The notes below the pieces were generated by a model. That model saw only the letters and a list, made by a program, of their open reading frames with translations, did not search any database and was not told where the DNA came from. The position numbers were made by a program, and so were the translations under genes. Shown in pieces: positions 16,925 through 25,590 of a stretch of DNA of 64,000 nucleotides; the first letter of the stretch is position 1; each line of letters starts with the position of its first letter. The DNA comes from Clavibacter nebraskensis NCPPB 2581 (GTDB lineage Bacteria > Actinomycetota > Actinomycetes > Actinomycetales > Microbacteriaceae), in assembly GCF_000355695.1 (NCBI RefSeq), contig NC_020891.1, positions 1,054,001 to 1,118,000 on the forward strand, given 5' to 3'.

Positions 16925-17134
16925 GATCCACGGCCTCCCCGATCGCACCGCCGCGATCGGGACCATCCTCGTGCGCGACACGCCCGGGCCGACCCGCGAC
17001 ACGCCGGGGATCCCGGGGCGGGGGCGCCGCGATGCGCCCCCGCCGGCCCCCGGTCCGCGGCCCGAGCGCGCCGGAGCGCCTGCGAGACTGGACGCCCGGG
17101 ACAGCGCGGTCCGCCCGACCCGTCTGGAGGATCC

Positions 17135-18355
17135 GTGGACCTGCTCGCCGTGCCCGCCGTCGCCGTGACCGTCACGCTGCTCGCGGCCGTGGCCGCCGCC
17201 CTGCTCGTCACCGCGGTCGTCGCCCTCGTCGTCCGCGTCATCGCGCGCCGTCGCGAGTGGGCGGCCCGCCTCGTCCGCCGGGCCCGACGGCCGTTCCGCG
17301 TGCTGCTCGTGGTCGTGGCGGTGTGGGTCGCGCTCCGCGCCTCGGTCGTGCCGGGCGAGGTGCGCGACGGCCTCGACCACCTGCTGCACGTGCTGACGAT
17401 CGTCGCGGCCGCGTGGCTCGTGTGCGCGCTCGCGATCTTCTTCGAGGACCTCGGGCTCAGCCGCTACCGGGTGGACGTGGCGGACAACCGGGTCGCCCGG
17501 CGCGTGCGCACGCAGGTGCTCATCATCCGGCGGCTCACGGTCGTGGCGATCGTGGTGGTCGCCATCGGCGCGATCCTGCTGACGTTCCCGGGCGCCCGGG
17601 CAGCGGGCGCGAGCGTCCTCGCCTCGGCCGGCCTCGTGTCCATCGTCGCGGGCCTCGCCGCGCAGTCCACGCTCGCCAACATGTTCGCCGGGATGCAGCT
17701 CGCCTTCAGCGACGCGATCCGGGTGGACGACGTGGTGATCGTCGAGACGGAGTGGGGGCGCGTGGAGGAGATCACGCTCACCTACGTGGTCGTCCACATC
17801 TGGGACGACCGGCGGATGGTCCTGCCGTCCACCTACTTCACGACCACGCCGTTCCAGAACTGGACCCGCACCAAGTCGGAGCTCCTCGGCGCGGTGGAGC
17901 TCGACCTCGACTGGCGCGCGACGCCCGCGAGCATGCGCGAGGAGCTCGACCGGGTGCTCGCGACGACCGACCTCTGGGACCGCCGCGTCTCCGTGCTCCA
18001 GGTGACGGACGCGGTCGGCGGCTTCGTGCGGATCCGCGTGCTCGTCTCCGCCGTCGACGCGCCCACCCTGTTCGACCTGCGCTGCCTCGTGCGCGAGCGG
18101 CTCGTCGCCTTCCTGCACGAGCACAGCCCGCAGTCGCTGCCGCGCACGCGCGTGCAGATGGTGGACGCGCACGAGCCCGACGACGCGCCGCCGGCCCGGC
18201 GGGGCGCGCCGGAGACCGAGCCGACGGGCCTGTTCTCGGGCACCGCGCAGGCGGACACGCGCGCGGGCCTGTTCACCGGGCCGATCTCCACGGTGCCCGC
18301 GGAGGAGCGCATCGACCTCGAGGTCGACGGCGACCGCTGGCGCACGCGGGACTGA
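17135..18355 (+). CDS. mscS: Mechanosensitive ion channel, MscS family
   Basis: A 406-residue small-conductance channel of the MscS superfamily that should release solutes on osmotic downshock. Four N-terminal hydrophobic segments (about 5-35, 48-65, 82-100, 130-155) precede the pore-lining TM3 (GASVLASAGLVSIVAGLAAQ) and the MscS beta domain (SDAIRVDDVVIVETEWGRVEEI). The hydrophilic C-terminal tail (about 345-406) is not conserved. The GTG at 17135 has GGAGG 4 nt upstream. It converges on the small gene at 18413. Confidence 0.88.
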   Translation: MDLLAVPAVAVTVTLLAAVAAALLVTAVVALVVRVIARRREWAARLVRRARRPFRVLLVVVAVWVALRASVVPGEVRDGLDHLLHVLTIVAAAWLVCALAIFFEDLGLSRYRVDVADNRVARRVRTQVLIIRRLTVVAIVVVAIGAILLTFPGARAAGASVLASAGLVSIVAGLAAQSTLANMFAGMQLAFSDAIRVDDVVIVETEWGRVEEITLTYVVVHIWDDRRMVLPSTYFTTTPFQNWTRTKSELLGAVELDLDWRATPASMREELDRVLATTDLWDRRVSVLQVTDAVGGFVRIRVLVSAVDAPTLFDLRCLVRERLVAFLHEHSPQSLPRTRVQMVDAHEPDDAPPARRGAPETEPTGLFSGTAQADTRAGLFTGPISTVPAEERIDLEVDGDRWRTRD

Positions 18356-18412
18356 CCGCACGCACGACGGACGCGCACGCCGGGTGGGCGTGGGCGTCGC
18401 GGATGGGGACGG

Positions 18413-18601
18413 CTAGTTGCCGATCCGCCCGTCGCGCGAGTCCTCGATGACCGTGCCGACGGCGATCGCCACCGTGATGCCCCAGCTGAGCCACATGAGG
18501 CCGAGCTTCCAGTCGCGCGGACCCCGACGGGTCGTCTGGAGCGTGCTCCAGCCGCCGACGAGGGCGCTGAGGACGCTGCCGTTCAGGATGTACTTGCGCA
18601 T
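18413..18601 (-). CDS. Small membrane protein, unknown function
   Basis: A 62-residue protein. GGGAGG sits 4 nt before the ATG at 18601, which sets the start; the longer in-frame opening upstream is unlikely to be real. It has two hydrophobic stretches (about 5-19 and 34-52) separated by a basic loop (TTRRGPRDWK). Function is unknown. Confidence 0.65.
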   Translation of the reverse strand: MRKYILNGSVLSALVGGWSTLQTTRRGPRDWKLGLMWLSWGITVAIAVGTVIEDSRDGRIGN

Positions 18602-18752
18602 GACACCTCCCAGTGTGCTTCCACGGTACCGGGATCCGACGGCCGCGACCGCCGCCCGGGCGCCGTCGCCGCCCGCCGTCCCCTTTCCGCAGGCGGCGCG
18701 GACTCCCGGCGCGCGATGAGTACAGTGATCGCGGATCAGACAGGAGGCGCCC

Positions 18753-19907
18753 GTGCGCACAGCCCTCATCGGGGTGGTGCTCCTCGTCGTCGGCGCCGTC
18801 GCCGTGGCCACCGGAGCCCTCCCGCTCGACGACCTCGGCGTCCTGTACGAGCGGGTCTGGCCGATCCTCCTCTTCGTGGTCGCCATCACCGTGGTCACCG
18901 AGCTCGCCAGCGAGGCGGGGCTCTTCACGTGGATCGCCGAGCGCGCCGCCGGCCTCGGACGCGGACGCACGTGGGCGCTCTGGCTCGCGACCGTCGTGCT
19001 CGCCTGCCTCTGCACGATCTTCCTGTCGCTCGACACGACCGCCGTGCTGCTCACGCCCGTGGTCGTCGTGCTCGCCCGGCACTGCGGGCTGCCGCCGCTC
19101 CCGTTCGCGCTGACCACCGTGTGGCTCGCGAACACGGCGTCGCTCCTGCTCCCCGTCTCCAACCTCACCAACCTGCTCGCCGAGCACGAGCTCGGCGGCC
19201 TGGGCCCGGCCGGGTTCGCGGCCCTCACGGTCGCGCCCGCGCTCGTCGCCATCGCGGTGCCCGTGCTCGCGATCCTCGTGATCCACCGCGAGGACCTCTT
19301 CACGCGCTACGAGGTCGGGCCGCCGACCGCGCCCACCGACCGCGTGCTGCTCGTGGGCAGCGCCGTCGTGGTGGGGCTCCTCGTGCCGGCGCTCGTCTCG
19401 GGCGTCGAGGTGTGGATCCCCGCGCTCGCCGCCGCCGTCGTCCTCGCGATCCTCACGGCGGTCCGCCGCCCGCGCGTCCTGCGGCTCGGGCTGCTGCCGT
19501 GGCAGCTCGTGGTGTTCGCGTCCGGCCTCTTCATCGTGATGGAGGCCGCGCAGTCGCTCGGGCTCACCGCGGTGATGGCCGCGGTCTCCGGGCAGGGGCA
19601 GGACGCCGCCGCGCTGTTCCGCCTCGCGGGCGTCGCGACGCTCAGCGCCAACGCCGTCGACAACCTGCCGGCGTACCTCGCGCTGGAGCCCGTCGCGGGA
19701 TCCCCGGAGCGGCTCGTCGCGATCCTCGTGGGCGTCAACGCGGGCCCGCTCATCACGCCGTGGGCGTCGCTCGCGACGCTGCTCTGGCACGAGCGGCTCG
19801 TGAGCATGGGGGTCCACCTCAAGTGGTCGCGCTACATGCTGCTGGGGCTCGTCGTCGCGCCCCTCACGGTCGGTCTGGCGATGGCCGCCTTCGTGCTCAC
19901 GCGCTGA
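18753..19907 (+). CDS. ArsB/NhaD (ion transporter) superfamily permease
   Basis: A 384-residue permease with about 10-11 hydrophobic helices, resembling ArsB/NhaD/SLC13-type anion or Na+/H+ transporters. Conserved hairpin-like motifs are present: LSLDTTAVLLTPVVV (about 90-105) and the inverted-repeat counterpart LSANAVDNLPAYLA (about 290-303). It is somewhat shorter than ArsB (about 425). No arsR or arsC gene is nearby, so arsenite export is not supported. AGGAGG precedes the GTG start, and a TACAGT hexamer at 18721-18726 is a plausible -10. Confidence 0.78.
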   Translation: MRTALIGVVLLVVGAVAVATGALPLDDLGVLYERVWPILLFVVAITVVTELASEAGLFTWIAERAAGLGRGRTWALWLATVVLACLCTIFLSLDTTAVLLTPVVVVLARHCGLPPLPFALTTVWLANTASLLLPVSNLTNLLAEHELGGLGPAGFAALTVAPALVAIAVPVLAILVIHREDLFTRYEVGPPTAPTDRVLLVGSAVVVGLLVPALVSGVEVWIPALAAAVVLAILTAVRRPRVLRLGLLPWQLVVFASGLFIVMEAAQSLGLTAVMAAVSGQGQDAAALFRLAGVATLSANAVDNLPAYLALEPVAGSPERLVAILVGVNAGPLITPWASLATLLWHERLVSMGVHLKWSRYMLLGLVVAPLTVGLAMAAFVLTR

Positions 19908-19961
19908 CCGGCCGCGCCCGCCTGGCAGACGACTGGCAGTCTGACCGATCGTGCAGGGACT

Positions 19962-19973
19962 GACCGATCGGTC
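19962..19973. promoter_or_regulatory. Candidate TetR operator GACCGATCGGTC
   Basis: A perfect 12 bp palindrome ends 4 nt before the -10 hexamer of the tetR gene at 19990. A related half-site CTGACCGATC lies at 19941-19950. The position suits autorepression of the tetR-MMPL-YhgE locus. Confidence 0.6.
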
Positions 19974-19977
19974 GACA

Positions 19978-19983
19978 TATGCT
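19978..19983 (+). promoter_or_regulatory. -10 hexamer TATGCT, leaderless promoter of tetR
   Basis: TATGCT ends 6 nt before the GTG at 19990, with no ribosome site. The palindromic operator overlaps the -35 to -10 spacer. Confidence 0.5.
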
Positions 19984-19989
19984 CTCGGC

Positions 19990-20568
19990 GTGACCCGCAC
20001 CTCCCGAGCATCCGCGAGCGACGAGCTCCGCTCCATCGCCGCCGCCCGCTTCGCCCGGGACGGGTTCCAGGCGACCTCGCTCCAGCAGATCGCCGACGAG
20101 GCGGGCTACTCGAAGTCGAGCGTGCTCTACCACTTCGCCTCCAAGGAGGCGCTGCTCGACGCCCTCCTCGAACCGACGATCGACGCGCTCGCCGAGGTCA
20201 TCGACCGGGCCGACTCCATCCGCGGCGACGAGGACGCCCGGCGCCAGTTCGTCGAGCGGTTCATCGACTTCCTCCTGCTGCACCGGCACGAGGTGGCGCT
20301 GTTCATCACGCAGGGCCGCTCGCTCGGGCACCTCGCCGTGATCGAGCGCGCCAACGACCTCGTGCGCGCGCTCGGCGAGACCGCCGGCGCGCTCGACAGC
20401 ACCCTCGACCAGCTGCGCTTCGGCGTGGCGCTCGGCGGCGCGGCGTACATCCTCGCCGCGAGCGACGACTGGTCCACCAACGAACCGCTGCCCGACGACG
20501 AGATCAGGGCCGCTCTCGTCGTGGTCGTGGGGGAGCTCCTCGCCCCCCTCGGAACCCGCTCCGCCTGA
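19990..20568 (+). CDS. TetR-family regulator of the MMPL/YhgE locus
   Basis: A 192-residue TetR protein. The N-terminal helix-turn-helix (about 8-52, with TSLQQIADEAGYSKSSVLYHF) is intact, and the C-terminal half is an all-helical ligand domain. The GTG at 19990 is chosen from the family N-terminus and the promoter position. The MMPL transporter gene starts 62 nt downstream on the same strand, so the regulator very probably represses the export genes and itself through the palindrome at 19962. The ligand is unknown. Confidence 0.85.
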   Translation: MTRTSRASASDELRSIAAARFARDGFQATSLQQIADEAGYSKSSVLYHFASKEALLDALLEPTIDALAEVIDRADSIRGDEDARRQFVERFIDFLLLHRHEVALFITQGRSLGHLAVIERANDLVRALGETAGALDSTLDQLRFGVALGGAAYILAASDDWSTNEPLPDDEIRAALVVVVGELLAPLGTRSA

Positions 20569-20630
20569 TCCCCGCCTCGCCCCCGCACGTCCCCCACGCG
20601 CACGTCCCACGCAAGGAGAGCCACCCGCCC

Positions 20631-23579
20631 ATGGCCACGCTTCTGTACCGGCTCGGCCGGATCTCGTTCCTCCACCCGTGGCGCGTCGTCGCCGCGTGGA
20701 TCCTCGTCCTCGGCATCCTCCTGGGCGGCGGCCTCGCGCTCGGCGGGAAGACCCAGGAGTCGTTCTCGATCCCGGGCACCGAGTCGCAGGAGGCGATCGA
20801 CCGGCTGGCCGCCGTGTTCCCGCAGGCCGCGGGCGCGAGCGCGCAGATCGTGACCGAGGCGCCCGCGGGCGCGAAGGTCACCGACGACGCCGAGAAGGCG
20901 GCCATCGAGGCGACCGCGACGGCCGCGGGCGAGGTCCCCGGCGTCGCGACGGCGCTGTCCCCGTTCTCGGAGTACGCGACCGACGCGGTCTCCGACGACG
21001 GCACCGTGGCGATCACGACCGTGCAGTTCTCCGGGCAGAGCGACCAGGTGACGACCGCGACGCTCGACGCGCTGAGGGAGTCCGCGCAGGCGGCGGAGGA
21101 CGCCGGGCTGACGGTGTCGTTCGGCGGCCAGGTCTTCCAGGACGTCCACTACGGCGTCACCGTGACCGAGGCGTTCGGCGTGCTGTTCGCCGGCCTCGTG
21201 CTCGTGCTCACGTTCGGGTCGATGCTCGCGGCGGGGCTGCCCCTCATCGGCGCGCTCGTCGGCGTCGCGGCCTCCGCGGGCGCGCTCGTGGCCGCCTCGA
21301 AGTTCGTCACGGTCTCGAGCGCCTCGCCGCTGCTCGCGGTGATGATCGGCTTGGCGGTCGGCATCGACTACGCCCTGTTCATCCTCATGCGGCACCGCAC
21401 GCAGCTCGCCAACGGCATGCCCGTCGAGCGCTCGGCGGCGACCGCGGTCGCGACGGCCGGCAGCGCCGTGATCTTCGCGGGCGTGACGGTGATCATCGCG
21501 CTGCTCGGGCTCCTCGTGGTGCAGATCCCGTTCCTCACCGTGATGGGGCTCGGCGCGGCGTTCGCGGTGCTGCTCGCCATGGGCGTCGCGACCACGCTGC
21601 TGCCGGCCATGCTCGGCCTCGCGGGGGAGCGGCTCCGCCCGAAGGAGGGCTCGCGGGCCGCGCGCCGCGCGAAGGCGCAGGCCGAGGGCACGCAGCACAC
21701 GCTCGGCGCGCGCTGGGTGAAGGTCGTCACGAAGGTGCCGATCATCCCCGTCGTGATCGTCATCGGCATCGCCGGCCTCCTCGCCGTGCCCGCGTCGCAG
21801 CTGCAGCTCGGGCTGCCCAGCGGGGCGACCCAGCCCGCGGGATCCACCAGCCGGGTCGCGTACGACACCGTCTCCGACGCGTTCGGCCCGGGCCACAACG
21901 GGCCGCTCGTCGTGCTCGTCGACATCACGCAGACCACCGACCCGATCGGGGTGCTCGGGGAGATCGGCGACGAGATCCGCGGGCTCGACGACGTGGCCTT
22001 CGTCGGCGCCGGCACTCCGAACCCGTCGGTCGACACCGCGATCATCCAGGTCGTGCCGGACAGCCCGCCCGAGTCGGCGGAGACCACGGCGCTCATGCAG
22101 TCCATCCGCGACCTCGCGCCGGGGCTCCACGACCGCTACGACACGCGTGTCTCCGTCACGGGCACCACCGCCGTGCAGAACGACATCTCGCAGCGGCTCG
22201 ACCAGGCGCTCGTGCCGTTCGGGATCGTCGTGGTGGGGCTCTCGATCATCCTGCTCATGATCGTGTTCCGGTCGATCTTCGTGCCGATCAAGGCCGCGGT
22301 CGGCTTCCTGCTGAGCGTCGTCGTGTCGTTCGGCACCGTCGTGCTGATCTTCCAGCAGGGCCAATTCGCGGATGCGCTCGGCGTGACGCCCGGCCCGATC
22401 CTCAGCTTCATGCCGATCCTGCTCATGGCGATCCTCTTCGGCCTCGCCATGGACTACGAGGTGTTCCTCGTCTCCGGCATGCGCGAGGACTTCGTGCACC
22501 ACGGCGACGCGAAGCGTGCCATCGTCACGGGCTTCTCGGGCGCCGCCCGCGTGGTCACGGCGGCCGCGCTCATCATGTTCTTCGTCTTCGCGGCGTTCGT
22601 GCCGGAGGGCGCGGGCGTGATCAAGACCATCGCGCTCGGCCTCGCCGTCGGCATCTTCTTCGACGCCTTCCTCGTGCGCATGACCCTGGTGCCCGCCGCG
22701 ATGGCGCTGCTCGGGAAGCGCGCGTGGTGGATCCCGCGCTGGCTCGACCGGATCCTCCCGGACGTTGACATCGAGGGCGAGGGCCTCCGCGAGCATCAGG
22801 ACGACGTCGACTGGGCGCACGCGTCCGGCGCCGCCGTCGCGGCCGAGAGGCTCGTCGTGGGCGTGCCGGGCCGCCGGCTCCTGCCGGTCGACCTCAGCGC
22901 CCCCGCCGGATCCCTCGTGCTCGTCGAGGGCGACGTCGCCGACCGACGCCTCCTCGGCGCGACGCTCGGGGCGCGGCTCGCGCCGCTGTCCGGCCGCGCG
23001 CACGTCGCCGGGCACCCGCTCGCCTCCGAGTCCGGCCGCGTCCTCACGAGCGTCGCCATGGCCGACCTCGGCCGCGTCGACCGGGTCGACTCCGGCGTCA
23101 CCGTCGGGGACCTCCTCGCCGAGCGCATCGACCTCTCCGAGCCGATGGGCCGCCGCCGCGGGGCCCGCGCGCGTCAGGAGGAGTGGCTCACGCGCATCGA
23201 CCAGGCCGCCGACGCGGCGGGCGCCCGCCGCATCGGCGCCGACGACCCCGTCGGATCGCTCCTGCCGCTCGAGCGCGCCATCGCCCTGACGGCCGTCGCC
23301 GCCGCGGGACGTGCGCCCGTGCTCGTGCTCGACGTCGTGGATCCGTTCCCGGACGCCGCCGCCGAGCGCGCGTTCCTCGCCGCCCTGCCCGCCCTCGTGC
23401 ACGAGAGCACGACTGTCCTCCTGGGCGCGCCGGGGTTCCCGGACGACCACGGGATCCCGGGGAGGCCGACCGTGCGCCTCCGCGTCGCCCCGGACGACGC
23501 GACCGCACCCGCACCCGAGGCCGTCGAGCGCCCCGACATCGACCAGCCCGTCCTGACCGGCAAGGAGACCCGCCGATGA
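20631..23579 (+). CDS. MMPL/RND transporter fused to a degenerate ABC-ATPase-like domain
   Basis: A 982-residue protein. Residues 1-725 are a complete MMPL transporter: TM1 at about 17-40, extracellular loop, six-helix bundle at about 190-350, second loop, and a second bundle at about 525-700 with GLAMDYEVFLVSGMRED. Residues from about 735 resemble an ABC nucleotide-binding domain (GRRLLPVDLSAPAGSLVLVEG, then PLERAIALTAVA and VLVLDVVDPFPDA as Walker B-like). The P-loop position reads EGDVADRRLL and lacks GxxGxGKS, so it should not bind ATP normally. AAGGAG precedes the ATG; its stop overlaps the next start by 4 nt. It probably exports a lipid, peptide or toxic compound together with YhgE/Pip. 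Confidence 0.85.
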   Translation: MATLLYRLGRISFLHPWRVVAAWILVLGILLGGGLALGGKTQESFSIPGTESQEAIDRLAAVFPQAAGASAQIVTEAPAGAKVTDDAEKAAIEATATAAGEVPGVATALSPFSEYATDAVSDDGTVAITTVQFSGQSDQVTTATLDALRESAQAAEDAGLTVSFGGQVFQDVHYGVTVTEAFGVLFAGLVLVLTFGSMLAAGLPLIGALVGVAASAGALVAASKFVTVSSASPLLAVMIGLAVGIDYALFILMRHRTQLANGMPVERSAATAVATAGSAVIFAGVTVIIALLGLLVVQIPFLTVMGLGAAFAVLLAMGVATTLLPAMLGLAGERLRPKEGSRAARRAKAQAEGTQHTLGARWVKVVTKVPIIPVVIVIGIAGLLAVPASQLQLGLPSGATQPAGSTSRVAYDTVSDAFGPGHNGPLVVLVDITQTTDPIGVLGEIGDEIRGLDDVAFVGAGTPNPSVDTAIIQVVPDSPPESAETTALMQSIRDLAPGLHDRYDTRVSVTGTTAVQNDISQRLDQALVPFGIVVVGLSIILLMIVFRSIFVPIKAAVGFLLSVVVSFGTVVLIFQQGQFADALGVTPGPILSFMPILLMAILFGLAMDYEVFLVSGMREDFVHHGDAKRAIVTGFSGAARVVTAAALIMFFVFAAFVPEGAGVIKTIALGLAVGIFFDAFLVRMTLVPAAMALLGKRAWWIPRWLDRILPDVDIEGEGLREHQDDVDWAHASGAAVAAERLVVGVPGRRLLPVDLSAPAGSLVLVEGDVADRRLLGATLGARLAPLSGRAHVAGHPLASESGRVLTSVAMADLGRVDRVDSGVTVGDLLAERIDLSEPMGRRRGARARQEEWLTRIDQAADAAGARRIGADDPVGSLLPLERAIALTAVAAAGRAPVLVLDVVDPFPDAAAERAFLAALPALVHESTTVLLGAPGFPDDHGIPGRPTVRLRVAPDDATAPAPEAVERPDIDQPVLTGKETRR

Positions 23580-25471
23580 CCACCCGCTCCGTACGCCGAC
23601 GCCTCGCCGTCGCCCTCGTCGCGATCGTGCCCCTCGCGGTCGCCGGCCTCTTCATCGGCTCGCTCTCGGACGTCGCGACGGGCGTCGAGCGGGTGCCCGC
23701 CGCCATCGTCAACCAGGACGAGATCGTCCAGCAGAAGGCCCAGGACGGCACCGAGTCGCCCGTGCTCGCCGGCCGGCTGCTCGTCACGCAGCTGACCAGC
23801 GACGACAACCAGGCCTTCGACTGGACCATCACCAACGCCGACGAGGCGCAGAGGATGCTCGACGACGGCGAGGTCTACGCGGTGCTCACCGTGCCGAAGG
23901 ACTTCTCCGCGTCGATCGTGTCGCTGTCCACGGACGCCCCGCAGCGCGCGCAGATCAGCGTGAAGACCGACGACGCGCACGGCTACCTGACGGGCGCGGC
24001 CACGCAGGCTGTGGGCGTCGGCATGACGAGCGTGTTCGGCAACGCCATCACCTCGCAGTTCGTCTCCGGCATCTACACCACCTTCGGCGGCCTCAAGGGG
24101 TCGCTCACGGACGCGGGAGCCGGCGCCGCCAAGCTGGCCGACGGCGCCACCCATCTCTCCTCCGGCGCGACGACGCTCGGCGACGGGATCACGCAGCTCG
24201 GCGAGGGCGTCGGACGGTCGCAGCAGGGCGCGTCGCAGCTCGCAGACGGGCTCGGCACCTACACGGGCGGCGTCTCGCAGCTCTCCTCCGGGCTCGACCG
24301 GCTGCAGACCGGGGCGGCGGGGCTGTCGCAGGTGTCCGACGGCGTCGGGCAGTACGCGGGCGGGGCCGGGCAGATCGCGGCCCAGGTGGCCGGTCTCCGG
24401 CAGCAGCTCGCCGCGAACCCGCAGAGCGCGCCCATCGCCGCGCAGCTCGAGCCGCTCGAGCAGGGGCTCGACCGGTACGCCGCGCAGGGGCAGACCCTCG
24501 CGTCGCAGGCGGCCGCCGGGATCCAGGGCGTGCAGCAGGGCATCGGCCAGAGCGCGTCGGGGGCGTCGCAGCTCGCGGCCAACGGCGGTGCCCTCGTCTC
24601 GGGCGCCCGCCAGCTGAGCGACGGCCTCGGCCAGCTGCGCACCGGCACGACGTCCGCGGCGACGGGCGCGGGCGACCTCGCGACCGGTGCGGACGCGCTC
24701 TCGTCCGGCGCGACCGAGCTCGGCACCGGCCTCACGCAGGGCGCGGAGCAGATCCCGTCGCTCGACGCCGACCAGGCGTCCCAGGCGTCGGGCGTCGTCG
24801 CGGATCCGGTCGGCCTCACGGTCGAGCGCGAGAACGAGATCGGCAACCCGGGTGACGCGATCGCCGCGATCTTCGTGCCCATCGGCCTGTGGCTGGGCGC
24901 CTTCGCGACCTTCCTCGTGCTGCGCCCGGCCGCGCGCCGGCTGCTCGCCTCCTCGGCCGCGACCGGCCGCGTGATGGGGCGCGTGCTCGCGCGCGCCGCC
25001 CTCATCGCGCTCGCCCAGGTCGTGCTGCTCGTCGCGCTCGTGCACGCGGCGCTCGGGCTGTCCCTCGCGCTGCTGCCCGTGACGCTCGGGTTCGCGGCCG
25101 TCACCGCGGCGGCCTTCACGGCGATCCACTACCTGCTCCGCCAGGCGTTCGGCCGCGCCGGGCTCGTGGTGTCGCTGATCCTGCTCGCCATCCAGGCCGC
25201 GTCGATGGGCGGGGTGATCCCGCTGCAGCTCGTGGCCGCGCCGTTCCAGGCGATCAGTCCGTTCCTGCCGCTGACCTACGCGGCGTCGGGCATGCAGGCG
25301 ATCATCGCGGGCGGCGCCCCGGGCGTGGCATGGGGAGCGGCCGGCATGCTCGCGGTGTTCCTGCTGCTGAGCCTCGCGGTGTCGTACCTCGTGACGCGGC
25401 GCTCCCGCCGGGCGAAGAGCCTCGGGCTCGTGCCCGGGACGGCGCCGTCCTCGGTGGCCGTCGCGGTCTGA
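23576..25471 (+). CDS. YhgE/Pip family membrane protein
   Basis: A 631-residue YhgE/Pip (ABC-2-like) protein. It has one N-terminal TM helix (about 10-30), a long extracellular region and five or six C-terminal helices (about 425-615). The middle region (about 170-420) contains the repeated 7-11 residue pattern of this family (LADGATHLSSGATTLGDGI and many similar units), predicted as a long helical stalk. The family is linked to phage infection (Pip) and, in firmicutes, to type VII-like export contexts. ATGA overlap with the MMPL gene and AAGGAG 8 nt upstream fix the start and imply co-translation. Confidence 0.88.
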   Translation: MTTRSVRRRLAVALVAIVPLAVAGLFIGSLSDVATGVERVPAAIVNQDEIVQQKAQDGTESPVLAGRLLVTQLTSDDNQAFDWTITNADEAQRMLDDGEVYAVLTVPKDFSASIVSLSTDAPQRAQISVKTDDAHGYLTGAATQAVGVGMTSVFGNAITSQFVSGIYTTFGGLKGSLTDAGAGAAKLADGATHLSSGATTLGDGITQLGEGVGRSQQGASQLADGLGTYTGGVSQLSSGLDRLQTGAAGLSQVSDGVGQYAGGAGQIAAQVAGLRQQLAANPQSAPIAAQLEPLEQGLDRYAAQGQTLASQAAAGIQGVQQGIGQSASGASQLAANGGALVSGARQLSDGLGQLRTGTTSAATGAGDLATGADALSSGATELGTGLTQGAEQIPSLDADQASQASGVVADPVGLTVERENEIGNPGDAIAAIFVPIGLWLGAFATFLVLRPAARRLLASSAATGRVMGRVLARAALIALAQVVLLVALVHAALGLSLALLPVTLGFAAVTAAAFTAIHYLLRQAFGRAGLVVSLILLAIQAASMGGVIPLQLVAAPFQAISPFLPLTYAASGMQAIIAGGAPGVAWGAAGMLAVFLLLSLAVSYLVTRRSRRAKSLGLVPGTAPSSVAVAV

Positions 25472-25515
25472 CGATCCGCGGCGACCGGCCCTCGTCGGCC
25501 GCTCGCCGCGGATCG
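25472..25515 (+). terminator. Hairpin terminator after the YhgE gene
   Basis: A perfect 13 bp outer stem (25472-25484 with 25503-25515), extended by an inner CCGGCC/GGCC pairing, starts directly after the stop codon. Confidence 0.6.
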
Positions 25516-25554
25516 GTCCGTGCACGGCGGACCGCACCCGCGCCGGCGAACCCG

Positions 25555-25560
25555 TATCCT
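25555..25560 (+). promoter_or_regulatory. -10 hexamer TATCCT
   Basis: TATCCT lies 30 nt before the ATG of the secreted protein gene and directly before the Zur-like box, which would cover the transcription start. Confidence 0.45.
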
Positions 25561-25562
25561 CA

Positions 25563-25577
25563 TGAGAACCATTCTCA
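25563..25577. promoter_or_regulatory. Zur-like operator TGAGAACCATTCTCA
   Basis: A perfect TGAGAA-n3-TTCTCA palindrome, matching the general TGAnAAnnnTTnTCA form of Zur/Fur-family boxes; actinobacterial Zur boxes have the same length and ends. It lies immediately after the -10 hexamer, so binding would block initiation. Confidence 0.6.
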
Positions 25578-25590
25578 GAAAGCGGGCACC

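Noticed and set aside
18753-19907. Arsenite exporter (ArsB) call
   Set aside because: The fold fits the superfamily, but the protein is short and no arsR, arsC or other arsenic gene is near.
20127-23450. A 1107-codon minus-strand frame opposite the MMPL gene
   Set aside because: It is rich in Asp/Glu/His/Arg with no domain pattern and mirrors the codons of the MMPL gene; a G+C-driven shadow.
24100-24800. Direct repeats in the YhgE/Pip gene as a possible recombination array
   Set aside because: The repeats are the degenerate coiled stalk units normal for this family, not identical DNA repeats.
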